From Parendozoicomonas haliclonae (GTDB taxonomy: Bacteria > Pseudomonadota > Gammaproteobacteria > Pseudomonadales > Endozoicomonadaceae), in assembly GCF_900174585.1 (NCBI RefSeq), contig NZ_FWPT01000006.1:124001-188000 (forward strand): a stretch of DNA of 64,000 nt, written 5' to 3'. Shown piece after piece: positions 18,889-26,354 of this stretch; the first letter of the stretch is position 1, and the number at the start of each line of letters is the position of its first letter. The notes beneath the pieces are model-generated. The model ran no database searches. It was not told the DNA's origin and worked only from the letters and a program-made list of their open reading frames with translations. A program made the position numbers and the translations under genes.

Positions 18889-19593
18889 ATGATAAAACTC
18901 ATCACCTTTGACCTAGACGACACCCTTTGGGATAACGGACCGGTTATCCGCAGGGCGATCCATGAAGGATATAGCTGGCTTCTGGAGCAGCACCCGGCGC
19001 TGGCCGAAGTTCACGATATTGTCTCCTTGAATGCGTTAAAGGATGAAATCAAAAACAGCACGCCTGAACTGGAGCACAGAGTCAGTGAAGTGCGCATCGT
19101 CGGTATTCAAAGAGCATTAATGGAGCTGGGTTACGGCGAATCGGAAGCTCGCCTTGCGGCCGAAGAGGCATTTGGTCATTTCCACCATTGGCGTCATCAG
19201 GTCGAGCTGTTTGAAGGTGTGCAGGAATGTCTGCAACAGCTTGCAGAGAATTACCGTCTGGCTGTTATTACCAACGGCAATGCCGATGTGAATCAACTCG
19301 GTCTTGGGCACTTTTTTGAGTTCAGCATTAATTCTGAAGAGATGAATCGCAGCAAACCTGATCCGATTATGTTTACCACGGCTTTGGAACGGGCTGGTGT
19401 GCTTCCGGAAGAAGCACTGCATGTTGGTGATAATTTAATCACCGATGTGAAAGGTGCGGCAGACGTCGGTATGAAAACTTTGTGGTTTAATCCTGAGCAG
19501 AAAGAATTGTTAGAAAATGATCGAATTCCGGATTTAGTTGTAAATTCGGTGTTGGATATGCCGCTAATGATTAAGTTGCTGTACAGATTTTGA
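18889..19593 (+). CDS. HAD-superfamily hydrolase (YigB/FMN phosphatase-like)
   Basis: 234-aa HAD phosphatase with motif I ITFDLDDTLWDN (nucleophile Asp near residue 8), motif II AVITNGNAD, motif III Lys in NRSKPDP, and motif IV HVGDNLITDVKGA. The helical cap is type C1. In Pseudomonas a YigB-like HAD gene lies directly after xerC, and YigB dephosphorylates FMN and related sugar phosphates. Here the bufferin block separates the two genes. The substrate is not proven. Confidence 0.88.
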   Translation: MIKLITFDLDDTLWDNGPVIRRAIHEGYSWLLEQHPALAEVHDIVSLNALKDEIKNSTPELEHRVSEVRIVGIQRALMELGYGESEARLAAEEAFGHFHHWRHQVELFEGVQECLQQLAENYRLAVITNGNADVNQLGLGHFFEFSINSEEMNRSKPDPIMFTTALERAGVLPEEALHVGDNLITDVKGAADVGMKTLWFNPEQKELLENDRIPDLVVNSVLDMPLMIKLLYRF

Positions 19594-19781
19594 GCAGTAG
19601 TAAAACTGTATGTTTTATAACGAAATAAAGTGAAAATTGCGGTAAGTAACTAGTAAAAACGGTTGTATTTCTGTTCAGTCTTGTTGGGTTTTCCTTTAGG
19701 ATAATTGGGATAATCAAGGTGGTGACCGCACCCGGGTCACAGGACTATCACCCCAAAATAACCAACTCACAAGGTATCTTT

Positions 19782-20780
19782 ATGCGTGCTGCACTAAAAA
19801 AAATGGCAACAGCCATTGCCATGAGTGCTGTAGCGGTGGCTGCTCAGGCAGAGATCAAGCCATCCGTTATCTATGATATGGGTGGTAAGTTTGACCGTTC
19901 TTTCAACCAGGCCAGCTACTCCGGTGCAGAAGCCTTCAAGAAAGAGCACGGAATCAACTACACCGACTTCGAGATTACCAATGAAGGTCAGCGTGAGCAG
20001 GTTATGCTGCGTTTCGCTCAGCGCGGTTACTCTCCAATCGTTGTTGCCGGTTTCCAGCAGGCTCCAATCGTTGCCAAGATTGCTCCTCAATTCCCTCATC
20101 TGAACTTTGTTACCATCGACGCTGTTGTTGATCTGCCAAACGTTCGCTCCGTTATCTTCAAAGAACACGAAGGCTCCTTCCTGGTTGGCGCTCTGGCTGC
20201 CATGAAGAGCAAGAACAACGCTGTAGGCTTTATCGGTGGTATGGACATCCCTCTGATCCGTAAGTTTGGTTGCGGCTATGAGCAGGGCGCCAAGTTTGTG
20301 AACAAGGATGCTCTGGTTATGCAGAACATGACCGGCACCACTCCTAGCGCCTGGAACGATCCAACCCGTGGTGGTGAGCTGGCCCGTGCCCAGTTCGAGA
20401 AAGGTGTAGACGTTGTCTTCGCTGCTGCTGGCGGCACCGGTGTTGGTGTTTACCAGACCGCAGCTGACGCTGGTAAGTACGCAATCGGCGTTGACTCCAA
20501 CCAGAACTACCTGCACCCGGGCAAGATGCTGACCTCCATGGTTAAGCGTGTAGACCTGGCCACCAAAAACGCGTTTGAAGACGAGAAGAACGGTGAATTC
20601 TCCTACGGTCTGCAGGTGCTTGGTCTGGCAGAAGAAGGTGTGGCCTGGGCTCTGGACGAGCATAACAAAGGCCTCGTAACTGAAGAGGATATCAAGAAGA
20701 TTGAAGATATCCGTCAGAAGATCATCGCTGGTGAAATCAAGGTTCATAACTACGAAGACACCGGCTCCTGCACTTACTAA
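19782..20780 (+). CDS. BMP family ABC transporter substrate-binding protein
   Basis: 332 aa from ATG 19782, chosen because it gives a clean signal peptide (MRAALKKMATAIAMSAVAVA, then AQA) where the upstream GTG does not. The mature protein is a type I periplasmic-binding fold of the basic membrane protein/PnrA class: VIYDMGGKFDRSFNQASYSG, GFIGGMDIPLIRKFGCGYEQG, VVFAAAGGTGVGVY and AIGVDSNQNYL. PnrA-like proteins bind purine nucleosides. Strong codon bias points to high expression. It heads an operon with an ATPase and two permeases, and a stable hairpin follows the gene. Confidence 0.92.
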   Translation: MRAALKKMATAIAMSAVAVAAQAEIKPSVIYDMGGKFDRSFNQASYSGAEAFKKEHGINYTDFEITNEGQREQVMLRFAQRGYSPIVVAGFQQAPIVAKIAPQFPHLNFVTIDAVVDLPNVRSVIFKEHEGSFLVGALAAMKSKNNAVGFIGGMDIPLIRKFGCGYEQGAKFVNKDALVMQNMTGTTPSAWNDPTRGGELARAQFEKGVDVVFAAAGGTGVGVYQTAADAGKYAIGVDSNQNYLHPGKMLTSMVKRVDLATKNAFEDEKNGEFSYGLQVLGLAEEGVAWALDEHNKGLVTEEDIKKIEDIRQKIIAGEIKVHNYEDTGSCTY

Positions 20781-20805
20781 TTGTGTCGCAGGTTTGATGT
20801 AAGGA

Positions 20806-20838
20806 AGCAGCAGCTGGTCCGAGAGGGCAGCTGCTGTT
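20806..20838 (+). promoter_or_regulatory. Intercistronic hairpin between binding-protein and ATPase genes
   Basis: CAGCAGCTG (20808-20816) and CAGCTGCTG (20828-20836) form a perfect 9-bp stem with an 11-nt loop, extendable by G-U and A-U pairs. No long T-run follows. Such hairpins commonly stabilise binding-protein mRNA or partly terminate transcription, so the binding protein is made in excess. Confidence 0.6.
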
Positions 20839-20944
20839 CTTGCATAAGGGCGTGTTGAGTTTTTAGTTCTCGCCCTAAAAACAGGCTGTTTAATTTGGTT
20901 ATTTAAAAGACCAGTCTTGAATAAAGACTGGGGTATCAAGTGTT

Positions 20945-22528
20945 ATGACTCCAGCCATAGAACTCTCCTCCATTAATAAGCAGTTTGGTCCGGTTTGGGC
21001 CAACCGCGACATCGATCTCAAGATCATGCCGGGAACCATCCATGGGATTGTCGGCGAGAACGGTGCCGGTAAATCCACATTGATGTCGATACTCTATGGT
21101 TTCTATACCGCAGATTCCGGTGATATTCATGTGAATGGCCGCAAGGTCACTATCCGCAACAGCCACCATGCGATCGATCTGGGTATAGGGATGGTGCATC
21201 AGCACTTTATGCTGGTGGAAACCTTCACTGTCCTTGAGAATATTATGTTGGGTATGGAAGGCGGCAGTCTTCTGTTCAAGGCCCGCAGTCGTGCCCGTAA
21301 AGCACTGGAAGAAATTACTGAAAAGTACGGCCTGAACGTTGACCCTGATGCACTGGTTGGCGAATTGCCGGTTGGTCTGCAGCAGCGGGTCGAAATCCTG
21401 AAAGCTCTGTACCGTGGCGCCAAGGTTCTTATTCTCGACGAACCTACCAGCGTACTGACGCCTCAGGAAACCGGGCAGCTTTTTGAAATCCTGCGTACCT
21501 TGCGCAGTCAGGGTGTAACAGTTCTGATCATCACCCACAAACTCAAAGAAATTATGGCCATTACTGACAATGTTTCAGTAATGCGCGGTGGCTGCATGGT
21601 CGCTCATCGCCAGACTTCTGAAACCTCCACCACCGAGCTGGCCGAATTGATGGTTGGGCGGACTGTTCTGCTGCAGGTTGATAAAGAGGTTGCGGTACCG
21701 GGACGGACTCGCCTGAAGGTTGAAGGCCTGAGTTATACCGACGAGCGTGGTGTAAAACGTCTGAAAGACGTCAGCTTCCATGTACGTGCCGGTGAAATTC
21801 TGGGCCTGGCCGGTGTGACCGGTAATGGTCAGTCTGAGCTGATGAAAGTGCTGGCCGGTTCTCTGCCGCAGGACAGTGGTTCTTTCACTCTGGATACCTC
21901 AAACGGCGTCTACACATTCAATGTGAATGATTACCGTGATGCGGCGATGATGCGTGACTGCAGCGTTGGTCACGTACCGGAAAACCGTCTGGTGCAGGGT
22001 GTCGTGAAATCCTTCCCGGCTTCCGAGAACGCCATTCTTGGCTACCAGAACAAGGAAGAGTACGGCTCACCTTTGCTGGATCCTGCCAAGATCGTTGCGG
22101 CTACTGAAGAGATGATGGAAGCCTACGATGTGCGTCCTCGTCTGCCCGGCCTGAAAACCGCCAACTTCTCCGGTGGTAACCAGCAGAAACTGGTTCTGGC
22201 CCGGGAAATGATGAAAGAGCCTGAGCTGCTGCTGATCGGTCAGCCAACCCGCGGTGTTGATATCGGTGCGATTGAAGCCATTCACCGTAATCTGATTGAT
22301 GCCCGTGATAAAGGCGCAGCCGTACTGCTGGTTTCTGTGGAACTGGATGAAATTATGTCGCTCTCCGACCGTATCATCGTTATGAACGATGGCATGATCA
22401 CCGGGGAGGTGAACGCTGCAGATACCAATGAAATGGAACTTGGTTTGTTAATGACTTCGACTAACCGTAAAGACGACGAGGCTATGGCAACCGCTGTTGA
22501 AACCCCAAAAGCGGAGGCAGTCGCATGA
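20945..22528 (+). CDS. BMP-type ABC transporter ATP-binding protein (two ABC domains)
   Basis: 527 aa with two fused nucleotide-binding domains. The first has GENGAGKST, Q-loop MVHQHFML, an unusual signature PVGLQQRVEI and LILDEPTSVL. The second has a degenerate Walker A (GVTGNGQSEL), signature FSGGNQQK and LIGQPTRGVDIG. This asymmetric pattern is that of the sugar/nucleoside importers (RbsA, NupA). It powers uptake through the two permeases encoded downstream. The stop overlaps the first permease start (ATGA). Confidence 0.94.
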   Translation: MTPAIELSSINKQFGPVWANRDIDLKIMPGTIHGIVGENGAGKSTLMSILYGFYTADSGDIHVNGRKVTIRNSHHAIDLGIGMVHQHFMLVETFTVLENIMLGMEGGSLLFKARSRARKALEEITEKYGLNVDPDALVGELPVGLQQRVEILKALYRGAKVLILDEPTSVLTPQETGQLFEILRTLRSQGVTVLIITHKLKEIMAITDNVSVMRGGCMVAHRQTSETSTTELAELMVGRTVLLQVDKEVAVPGRTRLKVEGLSYTDERGVKRLKDVSFHVRAGEILGLAGVTGNGQSELMKVLAGSLPQDSGSFTLDTSNGVYTFNVNDYRDAAMMRDCSVGHVPENRLVQGVVKSFPASENAILGYQNKEEYGSPLLDPAKIVAATEEMMEAYDVRPRLPGLKTANFSGGNQQKLVLAREMMKEPELLLIGQPTRGVDIGAIEAIHRNLIDARDKGAAVLLVSVELDEIMSLSDRIIVMNDGMITGEVNAADTNEMELGLLMTSTNRKDDEAMATAVETPKAEAVA

Positions 22529-23646
22529 ATCCGGTTATGGCAGAGAGCCCGGCATGGGTTCGCGTTGCACTGATTCCTTTTTTACAGCTGGTTCTGGCGC
22601 TGGCGATTTCCAGCCTTGTGGTGTTGATCATCGGTGAAGACCCGATTCACGCCTTCCAGGTGATGATCCGTGGTGCAACCAACACCGATTTTGGTGGTAT
22701 CAGTAACACCCTTTATTACGCGACAAACTTCATCTTTACCGGTCTTGCGGTAGCTGTCGCTTTCCACGCCGGCTTGTTCAATATCGGTGGTGAAGGCCAG
22801 GTTTATGTGGCCGGTCTGGCTGTGGCTCTGCTGTGCTTGGCTTTGGACAGCACGCTAAACGCCTGGTTTATGGCGCCGCTGATCATCATCGGCACTGCGT
22901 TGTTTGGTGCGATCTGGGGTGCGGTTCCCGGCTACCTTCAGGCCCGCCGTGGTTCTCACATTGTTGTGACCACCATTATGTTCAACTACATCGCCATGGC
23001 TTTCATGAGCTACATGCTGGTTGAATATATCTCCAAGCTGGGTGGTAACTCGACGGACAGCCGCTACTGGAATGCCGAAGCGGTTATTCCAAAGATGCAT
23101 GAGATCAGTTCCAGCTTTCCATACTCCCTGCTGAATCCGACCATCCTTCTGGCTCTGGGCGTAAGTGCTGCGGTTTGGGTTCTGATCTGGCGTACCCGTT
23201 TAGGCTTTGCCATTCGTACCGTGGGCAGCAACCCTGAAGCGGCCAAGTATGCCGGTATTGATGCGGGTCGTATCATCATTATCACTATGGCGATTTCTGG
23301 TGCACTGGCCGGGATGATGGCGGTGAATGAAGTGTATGCAGCCCAGAGTCGTCTGATTCTGAACTTCCCTAACGGTGCCGGCTTTATGGGGATCGCGGTT
23401 GCTCTGATGGGCCGTAACCACCCGGTTGGTATTGTCTTTGCGGCTCTGTTGTTTGGAGCGATGAATCAGGGCGGTACGGAGCTTCAGTTTGAGATTCCAA
23501 GCATCAGTCCGCAGGTGGTTCTGGTTATCCAGGCGCTTGTCGTCTTCTTTACCGGTGCTCTGGATCAGCTGTTGCGTGGTCCGATTGAGAACTGGTTCCA
23601 GCGTCGGGCAATTGCCCGTTCACAGCAAGCGGCAGCGCAAGGTTAA
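22525..23646 (+). CDS. BMP-type ABC transporter permease, first subunit
   Basis: 373-aa BPD_transp_2 family inner membrane protein with about 9-10 transmembrane segments. Family motifs include FHAGLFNIGGEGQ, PGYLQARRGSHIVVTTIMFNYIA, FAIRTVGSNPEAAKYAGI and FMGIAVALMGRNHP. It corresponds to NupB/YufP-type nucleoside permeases. Its start overlaps the ATPase stop by 4 nt; the second permease starts 14 bp after its stop. Confidence 0.93.
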   Translation: MNPVMAESPAWVRVALIPFLQLVLALAISSLVVLIIGEDPIHAFQVMIRGATNTDFGGISNTLYYATNFIFTGLAVAVAFHAGLFNIGGEGQVYVAGLAVALLCLALDSTLNAWFMAPLIIIGTALFGAIWGAVPGYLQARRGSHIVVTTIMFNYIAMAFMSYMLVEYISKLGGNSTDSRYWNAEAVIPKMHEISSSFPYSLLNPTILLALGVSAAVWVLIWRTRLGFAIRTVGSNPEAAKYAGIDAGRIIIITMAISGALAGMMAVNEVYAAQSRLILNFPNGAGFMGIAVALMGRNHPVGIVFAALLFGAMNQGGTELQFEIPSISPQVVLVIQALVVFFTGALDQLLRGPIENWFQRRAIARSQQAAAQG

Positions 23647-23660
23647 CGGGGAGAAACACG

Positions 23661-24635
23661 ATGGAAATGTTTGATCAGCTTTTCTCCCTGCTGGGAGCCA
23701 CGATCCGGATGGCGACGCCGCTGATCTTTGCGGCGATGGCGGGTATCTTCTCCGAGCGTTCCGGTATCATCGACATCAGCCTTGAAGGTAAGATGCTGAT
23801 GTCTGCGTTTGCGGCGGCTGTCGTCAGCTATGAGACCGGCTCTCCGATCTTTGGTCTGGGCGCAGCGTTGTTTATCAGTATGATGCTCTCTCTGCTGCAC
23901 GGTTATGCTTCCATTACCCAGAAAGGTAACCAGACTATTTCCGGTCTGGCGGTTAACTTCCTGGCTTCCGGTCTGACCGTAACTTTGGGACATGCCTGGT
24001 ACAGTCAGGGTGGTCTGACTCCAGCACTGAAGAATGAGCAGCGTTTTACTGCCATTGATCTGCCGGGTGCAGAGTGGATGGGTGAGAATATTCCGGTACT
24101 GGGTTCCTTCTACGAGAGGGTTCTGTCCGGGCACAATATTCTCGTTTATCTGGCGTTTGTGGCAGCAGCTGTCTCTTTCTGGGTTCTGTTCCGTTCCCGC
24201 TTTGGTCTGCGTCTGCGGGCGACGGGTGAAGAGCCGAACGCGGTAGACAGTGCGGGTATTTCCGTAGCCTGGGTACGTTACCGTGCGATTCTGATTGCTG
24301 GTAGTCTGGCTGGTTTCGCCGGTGCCTATCTTTCGATTGCTCAGAACGCGTCGTTTATTCGTGAGATGACATCCGGTCGGGGTTACATCGCGCTGGCTGC
24401 GGTTATCTTCGGTAAGTGGCACCCTCGCGGCGCATTGCTGGCATGTCTGCTGTTTGGTTTCCTGCAGGCGCTGGAAACCCGGATGCAGAATGTCGAGCTG
24501 CCGCTGGTCGGTGAGCTGCCAACCCAGTTGTTCTCTGCGATTCCTTACATCATCACAGTGGTGTTGCTGGCTGGCTTTATCGGTAAGGCGATTGCGCCGA
24601 AAGCCATTGGCCGCCCTTATGTGAAAGAGCGTTAA
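23661..24635 (+). CDS. BMP-type ABC transporter permease, second subunit
   Basis: 324-aa BPD_transp_2 permease. It has FSERSGIIDISLEGKMLM at the N-terminus, then QTISGLAVNFLASG, FGLRLRATGEEPNAVDSAGIS (first part) and GRGYIALAAVIFGKWHPRGA, which are typical of NupC/YufQ-like partners. It completes a four-gene importer (binding protein, double ATPase, two permeases). The operon ends with a strong terminator shared with the convergent tenA. Confidence 0.93.
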   Translation: MEMFDQLFSLLGATIRMATPLIFAAMAGIFSERSGIIDISLEGKMLMSAFAAAVVSYETGSPIFGLGAALFISMMLSLLHGYASITQKGNQTISGLAVNFLASGLTVTLGHAWYSQGGLTPALKNEQRFTAIDLPGAEWMGENIPVLGSFYERVLSGHNILVYLAFVAAAVSFWVLFRSRFGLRLRATGEEPNAVDSAGISVAWVRYRAILIAGSLAGFAGAYLSIAQNASFIREMTSGRGYIALAAVIFGKWHPRGALLACLLFGFLQALETRMQNVELPLVGELPTQLFSAIPYIITVVLLAGFIGKAIAPKAIGRPYVKER

Positions 24636-24652
24636 TAACGCTTGAGCAAAAC

Positions 24653-24701
24653 AAAAGGCGTTGGGAGCACTTTGAAGAGAAGTGACCTCAACGCCTTTTT
24701 T
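24653..24701. terminator. Terminator between the ABC operon and tenA
   Basis: AAAAGGCGTTG (24653-24663) pairs perfectly with CAACGCCTTTT (24689-24699), followed by further T residues on the plus strand. On the minus strand the other arm ends in T residues, so it can act bidirectionally for the ABC operon and tenA. Confidence 0.85.
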
Positions 24702-24721
24702 GTTGGAGCTTCGATCTTTAT

Positions 24722-25390
24722 TTAGGATGCGAGCGCTTCATAACCCTGTTCCCAGAAGGCCACTTCCATGCAGGTCGCGCTTCGGAAAATCTTCTTGATA
24801 CGTGCTGCACTGCGGCTGTCGTCTGGAATCTCAGCCAGCAGCTCATCCAGCTGTTCCTGCGAGGCCTGCACGCCTGCCTGATACTCTTCACCGTTGTAGG
24901 TTTCGATCCATTCCCGGTAAGGGTTACCTTCCCACACGGTATTCGGGCTGTTGGCCAGCCAGCGACCAATATGACCGTAACCAATGGAGCAAGGTGCCAA
25001 GGCAGCGTACAAATCGGTCAGTGAGCCGGATTGCCCAGCATCGAGAACCAAACGAGTGTAAGCCACGGTTCCAGTCGCTTCTGGAATATTCATCATATCC
25101 TGTTCGGTCAGTCCCCACTGCTCGCAATACTCAACATGCAGGCGGGTTTCGTGGCTGATCAGACCGTGCAGAGCTTCCAGCGGTTTACGCATTTCGGCAA
25201 AGTTATCGCTCTTATAAACCGCCAGTGCATAAGCCCGGGAGAACTGGATCAGAAACAGATAATCCTGCTCAAGGTAGTGCTGGAACACTTCCTTTGGCAG
25301 AGTGCCATTCCCCAGCTCTATCAGAAAACGGTGGCGGGTATAGTCATTCCAGTCCTGCTGGCAGCTGGCAATCAGGTCGGCTGTGTTCAT
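24722..25390 (-). CDS. tenA: Aminopyrimidine aminohydrolase / thiaminase II (TenA)
   Basis: 222-aa all-helical TenA protein, which hydrolyses aminomethylpyrimidine breakdown products of thiamine to HMP for salvage. Recognisable blocks are RHRFLIELGNGTLPKEVFQHYLEQD, shown here only in part (HYLEQDYLFL), the catalytic-Cys region AALAPCSIGYGHIG, and the C-terminal FWEQGYEAL with the proton-donor Glu. It lies 3 bp after thiD on the same strand, so salvage and HMP phosphorylation are co-expressed. Confidence 0.94.
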   Translation of the reverse strand: MNTADLIASCQQDWNDYTRHRFLIELGNGTLPKEVFQHYLEQDYLFLIQFSRAYALAVYKSDNFAEMRKPLEALHGLISHETRLHVEYCEQWGLTEQDMMNIPEATGTVAYTRLVLDAGQSGSLTDLYAALAPCSIGYGHIGRWLANSPNTVWEGNPYREWIETYNGEEYQAGVQASQEQLDELLAEIPDDSRSAARIKKIFRSATCMEVAFWEQGYEALAS

Positions 25391-25393
25391 GGC

Positions 25394-26230
25394 TTAGTGT
25401 CTCCAGAGATCAGCAAAGTGGTGAACAGGGCCATGGCCATGACCGATCTTCAGTTCGTCTGCATGGGCGATCGCATTGGCAATGTAGCGCTTGGCATAAT
25501 CAACAGCGGCATGCAGTTCAAAACCTCGTGCCAGCAGTGCTGTGATCGCAGACGACAGGGTGCAGCCGGTACCATGGGTGTTTTCGGTGTGATAGCGAGG
25601 TGAGGTCAGACGATGCAGGGCTTTGCCATCATGGAACAGATCGACACTTTCCTCGCCGCCATGTTCACTGTTGCAGAGGTGGCCACCTTTCAGCAGAACC
25701 GAGCGTGAGCCGAGAGCCAGCAGCGGCTCGATCATGGCTTCCATCTCTTCCATACTTTGCGGAACTGGCTGATTAAGAAGAACCGTCGCTTCCGGCAGGT
25801 TGGGAGTGATCACTGTTGCCATTGGGATCAGGCTCTCTTTAAGAGCAGCAATGGCATCATCCTGCAGCAGCTTGTCGCCACTGGTTGCCACCATCACTGG
25901 ATCAACCACCAATAGCTCTGTCTGGTTCTTCAGACCTTCAACGACAGCGTGAATCACACTGGCCTGGCTCAGCATGCCCACTTTGACAGCCTTCACGCTG
26001 ATATCGGAAAAGACCGAATCCATCTGCGCCCGGATAAATTCCGGCGTCACATCAAAGATGCCCTGTACACCCTGAGTATTCTGGGCGGTCAGAGCTGTAA
26101 TCACCGAGCATCCGTAAGCACCCAGAGCGGAAAAGGTTTTCAAATCAGCCTGGATTCCGGCGCCGCCACCGCTGTCCGAGCCGGCAATGGTCAGAGCGAT
26201 GGGTGTTGTATGGGGAAGATGTTGAGCCAT
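25394..26230 (-). CDS. thiD: Hydroxymethylpyrimidine/phosphomethylpyrimidine kinase
   Basis: 278-aa ribokinase-fold kinase that phosphorylates HMP twice to HMP-PP for thiamine synthesis. Signatures are [53 protein letters not shown] and the anion-hole/catalytic [14 protein letters not shown]. It forms a two-gene unit with tenA. I looked for a TPP riboswitch in the roughly 110 bp upstream and did not find the conserved boxes. Confidence 0.96.
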   Translation of the reverse strand: MAQHLPHTTPIALTIAGSDSGGGAGIQADLKTFSALGAYGCSVITALTAQNTQGVQGIFDVTPEFIRAQMDSVFSDISVKAVKVGMLSQASVIHAVVEGLKNQTELLVVDPVMVATSGDKLLQDDAIAALKESLIPMATVITPNLPEATVLLNQPVPQSMEEMEAMIEPLLALGSRSVLLKGGHLCNSEHGGEESVDLFHDGKALHRLTSPRYHTENTHGTGCTLSSAITALLARGFELHAAVDYAKRYIANAIAHADELKIGHGHGPVHHFADLWRH

Positions 26231-26354
26231 AACTATCCGAGCACATTATTGTTTGCGTACCTGATTTTAGGGAGAGCACTTCTCAGGAACAAGGCACTGA
26301 GGGCAAGAGAGGGCTAAATTTAAAAATGTAGGGAATACCGGAAGGAAGGACTCC

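Noticed and set aside
19600-19781. Purine or other riboswitch before the BMP binding-protein gene
   Set aside because: Only a small GTGACC/GGTCAC hairpin (19722-19740) is visible; no known aptamer pattern.
19794-20939. 381-aa open frame antisense to the BMP binding-protein gene
   Set aside because: It mirrors a codon-biased, clearly recognised gene and its translation has no family features; it is a by-product of biased codon use.
26231-26345. Possible TPP riboswitch upstream of thiD-tenA
   Set aside because: A CCTGAGAAG and an ATCAGGTACG occur on the minus strand, but the conserved GGGGTGC and the GAACCTGAT/GCGxAGGGAA parts are missing and spacing is wrong.
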